This document shows, piece after piece, positions 45,162-53,766 of a stretch of 64,000 bases of DNA. The translations under genes and the position numbers were made by a program. The stretch's first letter is position 1. Each line of letters starts with the position of its first letter. The stretch comes from Alphaproteobacteria bacterium. Lineage in GTDB: Bacteria > Pseudomonadota > Alphaproteobacteria > Rhizobiales > Methyloligellaceae. Below the pieces are notes generated by a model. It had not been told where the DNA came from. It did no database searches and saw only the letters and a program-made list of their open reading frames with translations. Location: NCBI GenBank assembly GCA_016869535.1, contig VGDX01000013.1, positions 35,181 to 99,180 on the forward strand, in the 5' to 3' direction.

Positions 45162-45197
45162 TTGACATTCCACGTCGCATGTTTGACATTTTGCGAC
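45162..45197. promoter_or_regulatory. Candidate operator between soxB and glxA
   Basis: Two copies of TTGACATT start at 45162 and 45183, exactly 21 bases apart (two helical turns). The second is followed by GCGAC and the first by GTCGC, which are also inverted with respect to each other. Direct repeats on one DNA face are typical for AraC-type regulators, and GlxA is encoded right here. Confidence 0.5.
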
Positions 45198-46151
45198 ATG
45201 GCGGGATACACGCCAAGCACTATCGGTTTCCTGCTCGTGCCGGGCTTCGCGCTGATGTCCTATGCCGCGGCCATCGAACCGTTGCGCGCCGCCAACCTGC
45301 TCTCAGGCAAGGAACTGTACCGCTGGTGGCACGCGGCGCCCGGCGGCAAACCGGTGACGGCCTCTAACGGCGTCGCCATCATCCCCGATTGCGGCACGAA
45401 TACCGAGCGCGCGGCCGACATGGTGTTCGTCTGCGCCGGCGGCAATCCGGCGCTGTTCGAGGACCGGAGCACCTTCTCCTGGCTCAGGCGTCTCGCGCGC
45501 AAAGGCGTGATCATCGGCGGCATCTCAGGCGGCCCTTACATCGTCGCCAAGGCCGGGCTGCTCGATAATCGCCGGGCCACCCTGCATTGGGAGCATCTGC
45601 CTGCCTTCCGCGAGGCCTTTCCCGATGTCGAAGTGGCGCCGTCTTTGTTCGAGATCGACGGCAACCGCATCACCTGCTCGGGCGGTATCTCGGCGCTCGA
45701 CATGATGGTCGCCCTGGTCGAACGCGATCACGGCCGTCAGCTTGCGGCATCGGTCGGGGACTGGTTCCTGCATACGCATATCCGCGAGGGGTTTGGCCCG
45801 CAGCGCATGGACCTTCGCTATCGACTCGGCGTCGCCGACGAGAAGCTGATCGGCGTGCTGCGCGTCATGGAAACCAGCCTCGAGACGCCAAAATCGCGTG
45901 AAGTCTTGGCGCAAGGCGCCGGTATCTCGCTACGCCAGCTCGAGCGGCTGTTCAGAAGCAAGATCGGTCATGGCATCCACGTCCATTACCGCTGGCTTCG
46001 CCTGGAACGGGCTCGCCAGCTCCTGCGCGAAACCACCCTTTCGGTGCTCGATGTGGCGCTCGCCACCGGCTTCTCTTCGGCAAGCCAGTTCGCCCGCGCC
46101 TATGCAAGTGCCTTCGGCGAGCCGCCAAGCCGTACCCGCCTGCACGGCTAG
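45198..46151 (+). CDS. glxA: GlxA family AraC-type regulator
   Basis: A 317-residue transcription factor from ATG 45198: N-terminal DJ-1/PfpI (class I amidotransferase-like) ligand domain (residues ~5-170), C-terminal AraC double helix-turn-helix (LEQLFRSKIGHGIHVHYRWL-like region and SVLDVALATGFSSASQFARAY). Homologues such as GbdR-type proteins respond to betaine derivatives. Position between soxBDAG and the glxBCD genes suggests it senses a methylamine-derived or N-methyl compound. Upstream starts in frame would cover its own operator, so the internal ATG is preferred. Confidence 0.9.
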   Translation: MAGYTPSTIGFLLVPGFALMSYAAAIEPLRAANLLSGKELYRWWHAAPGGKPVTASNGVAIIPDCGTNTERAADMVFVCAGGNPALFEDRSTFSWLRRLARKGVIIGGISGGPYIVAKAGLLDNRRATLHWEHLPAFREAFPDVEVAPSLFEIDGNRITCSGGISALDMMVALVERDHGRQLAASVGDWFLHTHIREGFGPQRMDLRYRLGVADEKLIGVLRVMETSLETPKSREVLAQGAGISLRQLERLFRSKIGHGIHVHYRWLRLERARQLLRETTLSVLDVALATGFSSASQFARAYASAFGEPPSRTRLHG

Positions 46152-46210
46152 CATGGTGAAGCCTGGCAGGATCGTGTTAGCTTAGGGATAACACTGATAG
46201 TGGGGACGGC

Positions 46211-46930
46211 ATGGCGAGGACGAAGCTCTCTTCCAAACTATTGAAAGAGCGGGCCAGTGCCAGGCAGCGTACGCGACCATCTCGTGGTGGCGCCACCCAT
46301 GGAAATGCGGCCGCCAAGAACGAGACCTATGCCACCGGCTCTAATGCACCGACTACCGGCGAACTTCAGCTCGAAGTCTCAATCGGACGGCGGGTGCGTC
46401 TGCTGCGCCAGCGCCTGCAACTGACCGCCACCGAACTTGCGACGGAAGCCGGATTGTCGGCTGGCATGTTGTCGAAGATCGAGAACGGTGGCACCTCGCC
46501 TTCGCTGTCGACCCTGAAGGCTCTGGCGCGGGCGCTCAACGTGCCTCTCACGAGTTTCTTCGCCGATTTCGAGGAGCGCCGCGACTGCTCCTATGTGCGT
46601 GTGGGCCAAGGCGTGCTGATCGACCGGCGCGGTACCAAATCAGGCCACCGCTACGAGTTGCTCGGACATTCGCTCTCCGGCGACATCGTGGTCGAACCGT
46701 ATTTGATCACACTGAGCGAAGATGCCGTGCCTTATGCGCTGTTCCAGCATGACGGCGTGGAGTTCATCTATATGCTGACCGGCAAGGTCATCTACCGCCA
46801 TGCCGACAAGCTCTACCCGATGTCGCCGGGAGACGCGCTGTTCTTTGACGCCGCCGCGCCGCATGGGCCGGAGGAGCTCATCCAGCAGCCGATGACGTAT
46901 CTTTCCATCATCATCTACCCGCGGCCTTGA
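46211..46930 (+). CDS. XRE-family regulator with cupin domain
   Basis: A 239-residue regulator: a basic Ala/Arg-rich leader (~1-55), HTH_3 domain (VRLLRQRLQLTATELATEAG then LSAGMLSKIENG, residues ~58-115), and a cupin_2 sensor domain (residues ~165-235, ending ISPGDALFFDAAAPHGPEEL-like). This PuuR-like architecture often controls polyamine or gamma-glutamyl pathways. It sits immediately before the glxBCD-glnT operon, and an inverted-repeat site follows its stop codon. It therefore probably regulates that operon, with the inducer unknown. Confidence 0.88.
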   Translation: MARTKLSSKLLKERASARQRTRPSRGGATHGNAAAKNETYATGSNAPTTGELQLEVSIGRRVRLLRQRLQLTATELATEAGLSAGMLSKIENGGTSPSLSTLKALARALNVPLTSFFADFEERRDCSYVRVGQGVLIDRRGTKSGHRYELLGHSLSGDIVVEPYLITLSEDAVPYALFQHDGVEFIYMLTGKVIYRHADKLYPMSPGDALFFDAAAPHGPEELIQQPMTYLSIIIYPRP

Positions 46931-46955
46931 TTTCCCCTTAGGAAACTTTATTTCA
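46931..46955 (+). promoter_or_regulatory. Candidate operator upstream of glxB
   Basis: Half-sites TTTCC (46931), GGAAA (46941) and TTTCA (46951) alternate in orientation at an exact 10-base period. The first two form a perfect palindrome TTTCC-N5-GGAAA. The site is 66 to 90 bases before the glxB ATG and follows the XRE-cupin gene. Confidence 0.5.
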
Positions 46956-47020
46956 TCCGGGTTGACGAATGCCTTGACGGCGTAGCATGGTGCTGCGGCG
47001 TTCAACCCCGGAGAGTCTGC

Positions 47021-47911
47021 ATGTGCGGCATTGTCGGCCTATTCATCAAAGATCCTGCGCTCGAGCCCGAACTCGGCAAACTGACGGCCGCCATGCTCGC
47101 CACCATGTCGGACCGCGGACCCGACAGCGCGGGCTTCGCCGTCTATGGCAAAGGCCAGAAAGGCCATAGCAAGCTCACGCTGCGCAGCAAGTCTGCCGCC
47201 GCGATGAAGGAGACCGCCAAGCGGATCGGCCGTGAGTTCGGCAAGGCCGAGATTACGCTGCACGACACCCACGCCGTGGTCAGCATCGACGACAAATCGC
47301 TGCCACGTCTCACCAGCTGGATCGCCAAAGAATCGCCGGAGACCGAACTCGTCGGCAGTGGCAAACGCATGGCTCTGTTCAAGGAAGTAGGCCGTCCTGA
47401 GAGCGTGACCGAGCGCTTCGGCCTCGAAACCATGAGCGGCACGCATGCCATCGGCCATACGCGCATGGCGACGGAGTCGGCGGTGACCACCGACGGCGCC
47501 CATCCCTATTCCACCGGCTCAGACCAGTGCCTCGTGCATAATGGCTCGCTTTCCAATCACAACAATCTCCGCCGCGTGCTTGCGCGCGAGGGCCTCAAAA
47601 TCGAAACCGAGAACGACACCGAGGTGGCTGCCGGCTATCTGACCTGGCGCATGCGCGAGGGTAAGTCGCTCGGCGACGCGCTGAAAGTGAGCCTCGACGA
47701 CCTCGACGGCTTCTACACCTTCGTGGTCGGCACCGAGAACGGCTTCGGCGTGCTGCGGGACGGTATCGCCTGCAAGCCCGCGGTCATGGCCGAGACAGAC
47801 CAATATGTGGCGTTCGGCTCGGAATATCGCGTGCTGGCCGGGCTGCCCGGTATCGAGAAGGCGCGTATCTGGGAACCGGAGCCCGCCACCGTCTATTTCT
47901 GGGAACGCTGA
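47021..47911 (+). CDS. glxB: GlxB: class II glutamine amidotransferase (MgsA-type)
   Basis: A 296-residue stand-alone Ntn glutaminase domain. Met-Cys at the start (MCGIVGLFIKDP) exposes Cys as the N-terminal nucleophile. MSDRGPDSAGFAVYG and the later GTHAIGHTRMATES and NGSLSNHNNLR blocks are the family's glutamine site. With GlxC and GlxD it makes a split glutamate synthase-like enzyme, known in methylotrophs as N-methylglutamate synthase (MgsABC). This subunit releases the amine from the gamma-glutamyl amide. It is the first gene of glxB-glxC-glxD-glnT. Confidence 0.9.
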   Translation: MCGIVGLFIKDPALEPELGKLTAAMLATMSDRGPDSAGFAVYGKGQKGHSKLTLRSKSAAAMKETAKRIGREFGKAEITLHDTHAVVSIDDKSLPRLTSWIAKESPETELVGSGKRMALFKEVGRPESVTERFGLETMSGTHAIGHTRMATESAVTTDGAHPYSTGSDQCLVHNGSLSNHNNLRRVLAREGLKIETENDTEVAAGYLTWRMREGKSLGDALKVSLDDLDGFYTFVVGTENGFGVLRDGIACKPAVMAETDQYVAFGSEYRVLAGLPGIEKARIWEPEPATVYFWER

Positions 47912-47912
47912 T

Positions 47913-48602
47913 ATGCCGGAGATCGATCTCGGCACCACCCCGCTCAGAGAGCTGAACGCGGCGCTACACCGTCTGAGCCCTGACACCAATGAAAGCCATT
48001 GGATCGTCGATCATCCGGAAGGCCGGCATGCCATCGCCGCTGGGCTTGCCGTGCCCATCACCGTCGAGATCAACGGACCCGTCGGCTATTATTGCGCTGG
48101 CATGAACAAGCTGGCCACCGTGCTCATCCATGGCAGCGCGGGTGTGGGCGTCGCCGAGAACATGATGTCCGGTTTCGTCCATGTCACGGGCGACGCCAGC
48201 CAATCGGCCGGCGCCACGGGGCGTGGCGGATTGCTGCGCATTGACGGCAATGCCTCGTCCCGCTGCGGTATTTCCATGAAAGGCATCGATATCGTGGTGA
48301 AGGGCTCGGTTGGCCATATGAGCGCCTTCATGGCACAAGCCGGCAATCTCGTGGTGTTCGGCGACGCCGGCGAGGCGCTCGGCGATTCCATCTATGAGGC
48401 GCGGCTGTTCGTGCGCGGCAAGGTCAAAGGCCTCGGCGCCGACTGTATCGAGAAGGAGATGCGCGACGAGCACAAGCAGGCGCTGCACAACGTGCTCGAG
48501 CGTGCGGGCTTTGACGGGCAAATCGATCCGGACGAGTTCAAGCGCTACGGCTCGGCCCGGAAGCTCTACAATTTCAAGGTCGATAACGCGGGAGCCTATT
48601 GA
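47913..48602 (+). CDS. glxC: GlxC: GltB C-terminal-like beta-helix subunit (MgsB-type)
   Basis: A 229-residue protein equal to the GXGXG right-handed beta-helix domain that ends glutamate synthase large subunits (NKLATVLIHGSAGVGVAENMM ... GGLLRIDGNASSRCGISMKG). In GltB this domain is structural, connecting the amidotransferase and FMN domains. The start is one base after the glxB TGA, and its own TGA overlaps the glxD ATG, so the subunits are translationally coupled. Confidence 0.9.
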   Translation: MPEIDLGTTPLRELNAALHRLSPDTNESHWIVDHPEGRHAIAAGLAVPITVEINGPVGYYCAGMNKLATVLIHGSAGVGVAENMMSGFVHVTGDASQSAGATGRGGLLRIDGNASSRCGISMKGIDIVVKGSVGHMSAFMAQAGNLVVFGDAGEALGDSIYEARLFVRGKVKGLGADCIEKEMRDEHKQALHNVLERAGFDGQIDPDEFKRYGSARKLYNFKVDNAGAY

Positions 48603-49918
48603 TGGACTGGACGCCTCGAACCACGCCGCGCCCATCTGCCGTCTTCGACGAGTTCAGCCTGTCGGAGATCCGCCGCGCCGCCGCGACCGGCATCTACGAT
48701 ATCCGTGGTGGCGGCGCCAAGCGCAAGGTACCGCATTTCGACGATCTGCTGTTTCTCGGCGCTTCGGTAAGCCGCTATCCGCTCGAAGGCTATCGTGAGA
48801 AATGCGCGACCGATGTGTGGCTCGGTACACGCTTCGCCGAAAAGCCGATCCACATCAAAATCCCCATCACCATTGCCGGCATGAGCTTCGGCTCGCTCTC
48901 GGCGCAGGCCAAGGAAGCCTTGGGACGCGGCGCGAGCCAGGTCGGTACTTCGACCACCACCGGCGATGGCGGCATGACCGAGGAGGAGCGGCATCATTCC
49001 ACCCTCCTCGTCTATCAGCTCCTGCCGTCGCGCTACGGCATGAACCCCGACGATCTCCGCCGCGCCGACGCCATCGAGATCGTGGTAGGCCAAGGCGCCA
49101 AACCCGGCGGCGGCGGCATGCTTTTGGGGCAAAAGATTTCCGACCGCGTTGCCGAGATGCGCACGCTGCCCAAAGACATCGACCAGCGTTCCGCCTGCCG
49201 CCATCCCGACTGGACCGGGCCTGACGACCTCGAGATCAAGATCGAAGAGTTGCGCGAGATCACCGACTGGCAGAAACCGATCTATGTCAAGGTCGGCGCC
49301 TCTCGGCCCTTTTACGACACGGCGCTGGCTGTGAAGGCTGGCGCCGACGTGATCGTGCTCGATGGCATGCAGGGCGGCACGGCGGCGACACAGGAAGTCT
49401 TCATCGAGCATGTCGGCCTGCCGATACTCGGCGCCATTCGTCCGGCGGTACAGGCGCTGCAGGACCTCGGCATGCACCGCAAGGTGCAGCTCATCGTCTC
49501 CGGCGGCATCAGGAACGGCGCCGACGTGGCCAAGGCGCTGGCACTCGGCGCCGATGCCGTTTCGATCGGCACCGCGGCGCTGGTGGCGCTCGGCGACAAC
49601 GACCCGGCATTCGAAGAGGAATACCGCAAGCTCGGCACCACCGCCGGCTGCTACGACGACTGGCATGAAGGCCGCGATCCGGCCGGCATCACCACGCAGG
49701 ATCCCGAGCTTGCCGCCCGTCTTGATCCGGCCCTCGCCGGACGCCGGCTTGCCAATTATCTTTCGGTGCTGACGCTCGAAGCGCAGACCATCGCGCGGGC
49801 CTGCGGCAAGAGCCATCTACGCAATCTCGAGCCAGAAGATCTCGTGGCGCTGACGGTCGAGGCGGCAGCCATGGCCAAGGTGCCGCTTGCCGGCACGGAC
49901 TGGATTCCAGGCACATGA
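48602..49918 (+). CDS. glxD: GlxD: FMN glutamate synthase-like subunit (MgsC-type)
   Basis: A 438-residue FMN-binding TIM-barrel subunit (PITIAGMSFGSLSAQAKEAL, VDGMQGGT-type phosphate site, GGIRNGADVAKALALGADAV). It would add the released amine to 2-oxoglutarate or transfer it within glutamate. Around residue 350 the segment GCYDDWHEGRDPAGITTQD aligns with the Fe-S cluster loop of glutamate synthase but keeps only one cysteine, so no cluster is expected. The paralogue at 54165 keeps three. N-methylglutamate synthase is described as an FMN enzyme, in line with this. Confidence 0.88.
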   Translation: MDWTPRTTPRPSAVFDEFSLSEIRRAAATGIYDIRGGGAKRKVPHFDDLLFLGASVSRYPLEGYREKCATDVWLGTRFAEKPIHIKIPITIAGMSFGSLSAQAKEALGRGASQVGTSTTTGDGGMTEEERHHSTLLVYQLLPSRYGMNPDDLRRADAIEIVVGQGAKPGGGGMLLGQKISDRVAEMRTLPKDIDQRSACRHPDWTGPDDLEIKIEELREITDWQKPIYVKVGASRPFYDTALAVKAGADVIVLDGMQGGTAATQEVFIEHVGLPILGAIRPAVQALQDLGMHRKVQLIVSGGIRNGADVAKALALGADAVSIGTAALVALGDNDPAFEEEYRKLGTTAGCYDDWHEGRDPAGITTQDPELAARLDPALAGRRLANYLSVLTLEAQTIARACGKSHLRNLEPEDLVALTVEAAAMAKVPLAGTDWIPGT

Positions 49919-49969
49919 ATGGAGTGAAATGTGCGAGACCCGTTAGTCGGGTAAGCAAAGGGGAGTGAA

Positions 49970-51274
49970 ATGGCGGTTGATCTTGCAGTCGAGGCCCGCG
50001 AGCGCGGGATCAAATATTTCCTGATTTCTTATGTCGATCTGTTCGGTACGCTCCGCGCCAAGCTCGCGCCGGCGGCCGCCATCGGCGACATGGCCAAGGA
50101 TGGTGCGGGTTTCGCCGGCTTCGCCAGCTGGCTCGACATGACTCCAGCCGATCCCGACGTGCTTGCCATCCCCGATCCGGCAAGCCTGATCCAACTGCCA
50201 TGGAAGCCCGAGGTCGGCTGGCTCGCCGCCGATCCTTACATGAACGGCAAGCCAGTGGCGCACGCCCCGCGCAATATCCTGAAGCGGGTCACCGACAAGG
50301 CGACGCAGGCCGGCCTCACCATGAAGACCGGCGTCGAATGCGAATTCTTCCTGCTGACACCGGACGGCACGGGCATCAGCGACGCGACCGATACGCAAGC
50401 CAAGCCCTGCTACGACCAGTCGGCGCTGATGCGCCGCTACGACGTGATCAGCGAAATCTGCGACGCGATGCTCGATCTTGGTTGGCAGCCCTACCAGAAC
50501 GACCATGAGGACGCCAACGGCCAGTTCGAGATGAACTGGAACTTCGCCGATGCGCTTACCACCGCCGACCGGATGGCTTTCTTCAAATACATGGTGAAAG
50601 CGATCGCCGAGAAGCACGGACTGCGCGCCACCTTCATGCCGAAGCCATTCGCCAATCTCACCGGTAGCGGCTGTCATGTGCATGTGTCGCTATGGCAGGG
50701 CGATCGCAACCTGTTCGCGGACGGCAACGACGGCATCGGCCTGTCGAAGGTCGCGTATAATTTCATCGGCGGCGTCATGGAAGCCGCTGGCGACATCTGC
50801 GCGATCACCAATCCGACGATTAACTCCTATAAGCGCATCAACGCGCCGGTCACGCTGTCCGGCGCCACCTGGTCGCCCAATACCGTGACCTTCGCCGGCA
50901 ACAACCGTACCCACATGATCCGCGTGCCGGGAAGCGGCCGCTTCGAGTTCAGGCTCGCCGACGGCGCCACCAATCCATATCTCTTGCCCGCCGCCATACT
51001 GGCTGCCGGCCTCGATGGCATCGCGCGCGGGATCGATCCCGGCAAGCCGCTCGACATCGACATGTATACCGAAGGACACAAGGCACCGGCCGGCACCAAG
51101 AAGCTGCCGCTCAATCTGCTCGATGCGCTGCGCTTGACGGCGAAGTCGGATCTTCTGCGCCGCGAGCTCGGCGACGAGTTCGTCGACTCCTACGTCAAGC
51201 TCAAGATGCGCGACTGGGACGATTACATGCGCCAGCTCACCCCCTGGGAGCGCGCTACCACGCTCGATTGCTAA
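49970..51274 (+). CDS. glnT: GlnT/GmaS: glutamine synthetase-like ligase
   Basis: A 434-residue glutamine synthetase homologue (type III/GlnT group). Conserved blocks: NDHEDANGQFEMNW (metal-binding Glu), GSGCHVHVSL (ATP/glutamate site), NSYKRINAPVTLSGATWSPN and RFEFRLADGATNPYL. In the N-methylglutamate pathway this protein is gamma-glutamylmethylamide synthetase (GmaS), joining methylamine to glutamate. Its fixed position after glxBCD supports that reading over plain ammonia assimilation. A GGGAG site precedes the ATG, and a GC-rich hairpin follows, shared with the amt side. Confidence 0.87.
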   Translation: MAVDLAVEARERGIKYFLISYVDLFGTLRAKLAPAAAIGDMAKDGAGFAGFASWLDMTPADPDVLAIPDPASLIQLPWKPEVGWLAADPYMNGKPVAHAPRNILKRVTDKATQAGLTMKTGVECEFFLLTPDGTGISDATDTQAKPCYDQSALMRRYDVISEICDAMLDLGWQPYQNDHEDANGQFEMNWNFADALTTADRMAFFKYMVKAIAEKHGLRATFMPKPFANLTGSGCHVHVSLWQGDRNLFADGNDGIGLSKVAYNFIGGVMEAAGDICAITNPTINSYKRINAPVTLSGATWSPNTVTFAGNNRTHMIRVPGSGRFEFRLADGATNPYLLPAAILAAGLDGIARGIDPGKPLDIDMYTEGHKAPAGTKKLPLNLLDALRLTAKSDLLRRELGDEFVDSYVKLKMRDWDDYMRQLTPWERATTLDC

Positions 51275-51280
51275 CCCGCA

Positions 51281-51314
51281 AAAAAAGAGGCGCCGGAGTT
51301 CGCCGCCGGCGCCT
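51281..51314 (-). terminator. Intrinsic terminator of the amt operon
   Basis: Stem AGGCGCCGG (51288-51296) / CCGGCGCCT (51306-51314) with a nine-base loop. On the minus strand it is followed by an uninterrupted T-run (plus-strand A run 51280-51286). It lies 24 bases after the small membrane gene. It may also stop glnT read-through. Confidence 0.85.
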
Positions 51315-51337
51315 TGAGGGGTGAGCCCTGTAATTAA

Positions 51338-51547
51338 TTATACGGGGTGATCGTCGAGCGCCTTCCTTATGGCTTCCTTGTTGCCATAGAGCCTGGTGTC
51401 TTCATCGAGCTCCGCGTTCTCCTGACGGATCTGAACGATATGCCAGAGGATCCATAAGGCGACGCCCACGAGAACCATGATCAATTCCAAGCCAACCCAA
51501 GGATAAACAGCCCCGACATTGGCGAGATCGACTGCCCAAGTTGTCAT
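51338..51547 (-). CDS. Small membrane protein linked to amt (69 aa)
   Basis: One transmembrane helix (WVGLELIMVLVGVALWILWH then IVQ, about residues 17-40) followed by a ~30-residue charged cytoplasmic tail (RQENAELDEDTRLYGNKEAI). It starts 24 bases after the amt stop on the same strand and ends just before the operon terminator, so it is cotranscribed with the ammonium transporter. No GlnK-like features are present. It may be an Amt accessory or regulatory subunit. Its function is not known to me. Confidence 0.75.
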   Translation of the reverse strand: MTTWAVDLANVGAVYPWVGLELIMVLVGVALWILWHIVQIRQENAELDEDTRLYGNKEAIRKALDDHPV

Positions 51548-51571
51548 TTCAGTTCTCCTTTATACTTTGGC

Positions 51572-52924
51572 TTAGGCCAATGCCTTCTCAGCCTCTCTCA
51601 CGTCCTGACGCGCCTGCTCTTCTTCATGCAGCGTTCTGAAGTCGAGACCCATCAGTTCGACCTGACGCGGCACACGCAGCAGCCCGAACCCATCCAATAT
51701 CTTGGATACGATCCAGGCCGGTATGAAGCCGAGCACGAAGAACATGATGATGGCGCCGATGGTGTTGCCGAGTGGGTTCACCGCAGCGTAGCCCTCGAAG
51801 GGCGATGATGGATAACCCCACAACATGAAGCCGGCGATAACAAGTCCGGCAAATCCGGCATAGCCGTGAACCGCTACGGCACCGACTGCGTCGTCGACCT
51901 TGAACCGGTTCTCAACCCAATAGTGCATCTTGTAGGCAATAAAGGTGCCGACACCGCCGATCACCATCGCCTGGACCGGGTGATAGAGATCATTGCCGGC
52001 CGATGCAGTGATGATGCCCGCGAGGCCGCCCGAATAGGTCCAGAACGGATTGCCCTTCGAGACCAGATAACCGACCATCAACCCACCTGAAAGCGACATC
52101 AGGAAATTCACCGTGATGGCGCCAAGTGTGGTCGGCGTCAGATAGATGGTCGTCGCCGTCCAGGTCGTACCGGTGATCTGGCCGCCGATGGTTTCGGGAG
52201 AGATGATCGGCACGTTGCAAGCCGCGTAGAAGCCCCAGAAGCCGGTGTAGATCAAGAACAAGCCGATCGTCACCAGCCAAGGATTATGCGGCACGAACTC
52301 GCGTGCCGTGCCGTCAGCCCGGAAGCGCCCGAGCCGCGGTCCGAGCACGACGAGAACGCCGAGCGCCGTGCCGCCGGCGATCGCATGAATGACGCCTGAC
52401 GCATAAGCATCATGATAGCCGAGCAGCTGGACCATCCAACCATTGGGATGCCAGCCCCAAGCCGCATCGATGATCCAGGTCACCGACCCGATCATGACGG
52501 CGATGATCCAGAACGCGCCCGAGCGGATGCGCTCAATCACCGAACCGGACACGATCGAAGCCGCCGTCCACGAGAACAGCAGGAACGCCGCCCAGAACAC
52601 GCCGGTAATGCGGTCGCTGAGATTGGTTCCCATCGTCTCCGAGATCGGTGCGTTCGGCGCCGCGGCCTCAGTGAGCAAAGGCCCGGTGATCAAGGGACCG
52701 TTCGGGAATGCCCAGTAAATCCACCAGCCAAAGAAGAAAAAGGTGATGGTGACCAGCGGGATCAACATCGTGTTCTTCATCAATGTATGGAGATGGTTTC
52801 GCCGCCGGCTGGCGCCGACTTCGTACATGCAGAAGCCTACGTGGATGAGAAACATGATAACGACGGTGACCCAGTAGTAAAACTCGGTGAATACCGTCGT
52901 CAGTGCAGATAATTGGTCGCCCAT
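51572..52924 (-). CDS. amt: Ammonium transporter, Amt family
   Basis: A 450-residue Amt/Rh channel protein with ~11 helices. The conserved Asp and first pore His are in YHDAYASGVIHAIAGG, where the usual AGG is YAS. The second pore His is in AVAVHGYAGFAG. The N-terminus MGDQLSALTTVFTEFYYWVT lacks a signal peptide. No glnK gene is beside it, unlike the standard glnK-amtB pair. Instead it flanks glnT/gmaS, so a role in methylammonium as well as ammonium uptake is plausible. A small membrane protein follows in the same operon. Confidence 0.92.
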   Translation of the reverse strand: MGDQLSALTTVFTEFYYWVTVVIMFLIHVGFCMYEVGASRRRNHLHTLMKNTMLIPLVTITFFFFGWWIYWAFPNGPLITGPLLTEAAAPNAPISETMGTNLSDRITGVFWAAFLLFSWTAASIVSGSVIERIRSGAFWIIAVMIGSVTWIIDAAWGWHPNGWMVQLLGYHDAYASGVIHAIAGGTALGVLVVLGPRLGRFRADGTAREFVPHNPWLVTIGLFLIYTGFWGFYAACNVPIISPETIGGQITGTTWTATTIYLTPTTLGAITVNFLMSLSGGLMVGYLVSKGNPFWTYSGGLAGIITASAGNDLYHPVQAMVIGGVGTFIAYKMHYWVENRFKVDDAVGAVAVHGYAGFAGLVIAGFMLWGYPSSPFEGYAAVNPLGNTIGAIIMFFVLGFIPAWIVSKILDGFGLLRVPRQVELMGLDFRTLHEEEQARQDVREAEKALA

Positions 52925-53214
52925 GTGATTACCCCCTTTGCCCTGTTCGCGAGGGGTTTGGCGCGCGTGACAAGTTTTCCTGACCCCCCGATGGACGATG
53001 CAGCTTAAGTCTTCGTCTTCCCCCTTCGATTGAGCGGGCCCGGCTCATGCCGTTCCCCCTGGGTGCCCTCCCTACGTCGGCTAAGAAGACTAGTAGCCTG
53101 CGTAGAGTTAATGCTAGGCCCGCGCCGGTACCGCGTCAACCGACATGAAATTCGTTTTCCTGTAAGGAAAGAAACGGCGGCACGGCCTGTTGACTGGTTT
53201 AATTGGGGCGAAAG

Positions 53215-53766
53215 ATGCGTAATCCCAGAAAAAGCGATTTGCGCGACCGGTTCCTCGACTGGCAGTGCCGCATCCGGCAGATCGCCATGCGTCTTGACGG
53301 CGGGCGCCCGTCGCCCGGCATGCGTCCGCGTGTCCTCGACGGAAGCGGGCGGGAGCTTGCGGCATTGACCGTGCTGCTGATCCCCAAGCGGCCTGAGGAG
53401 AGCACGGCCTTCTTCCGCTTTCAGGTGATGAAAACCTCCGACCCGCGCGATCTCTACGAGAGGGGACTGACCTATCTGCAGGCCGACTATTTTCAAGATT
53501 TCGAATCGTTCAGCGACAGGCTTGTGGCCATTCTGCCGCAAGACTCGCCGGTCGCGGCGCAACTCATCGAGGACGGAAAATGCGTTCTCGCCTTCGAGCA
53601 GTCCGGCAAGAATTATACGTTGCCCTGCAAGACGCGTGTGCTCAAGACTGGAGAGGCCGCCCGCGATGCCGCGCTGTGGCACAATCGCCTGTTCAATCCC
53701 GCACTGCCCGAGACGGTGCATGTAATTGCCTTTGAGCCCGATTGGGCTTCGGCCAAGTCCCTCTAG
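53215..53766 (+). CDS. Conserved hypothetical protein (183 aa)
   Basis: A soluble protein of 183 residues from ATG 53215 (GGGG 7 bases upstream; a TTG four codons earlier is possible). It begins with a basic segment MRNPRKSDLRDRFLDWQCRI and continues with alpha/beta sequence including YLQADYFQDFESFSDRLVAI and WHNRLFNPALPETVHVIAFE. No signal peptide or membrane segment. I recall similar uncharacterised proteins in rhizobial genomes but no function. It lies between amt and the second glx cluster, converging with the 129-residue protein by a 4-base overlap. Confidence 0.7.
   Translation: MRNPRKSDLRDRFLDWQCRIRQIAMRLDGGRPSPGMRPRVLDGSGRELAALTVLLIPKRPEESTAFFRFQVMKTSDPRDLYERGLTYLQADYFQDFESFSDRLVAILPQDSPVAAQLIEDGKCVLAFEQSGKNYTLPCKTRVLKTGEAARDAALWHNRLFNPALPETVHVIAFEPDWASAKSL

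Noticed and set aside
53005..53721. Long minus-strand frame (238 codons) between amt and the second glx cluster
   Set aside because: It lies almost entirely opposite the 183-residue plus-strand gene, has Arg-rich shadow composition and no ribosome site. The plus-strand frame has the better start and protein-like sequence.
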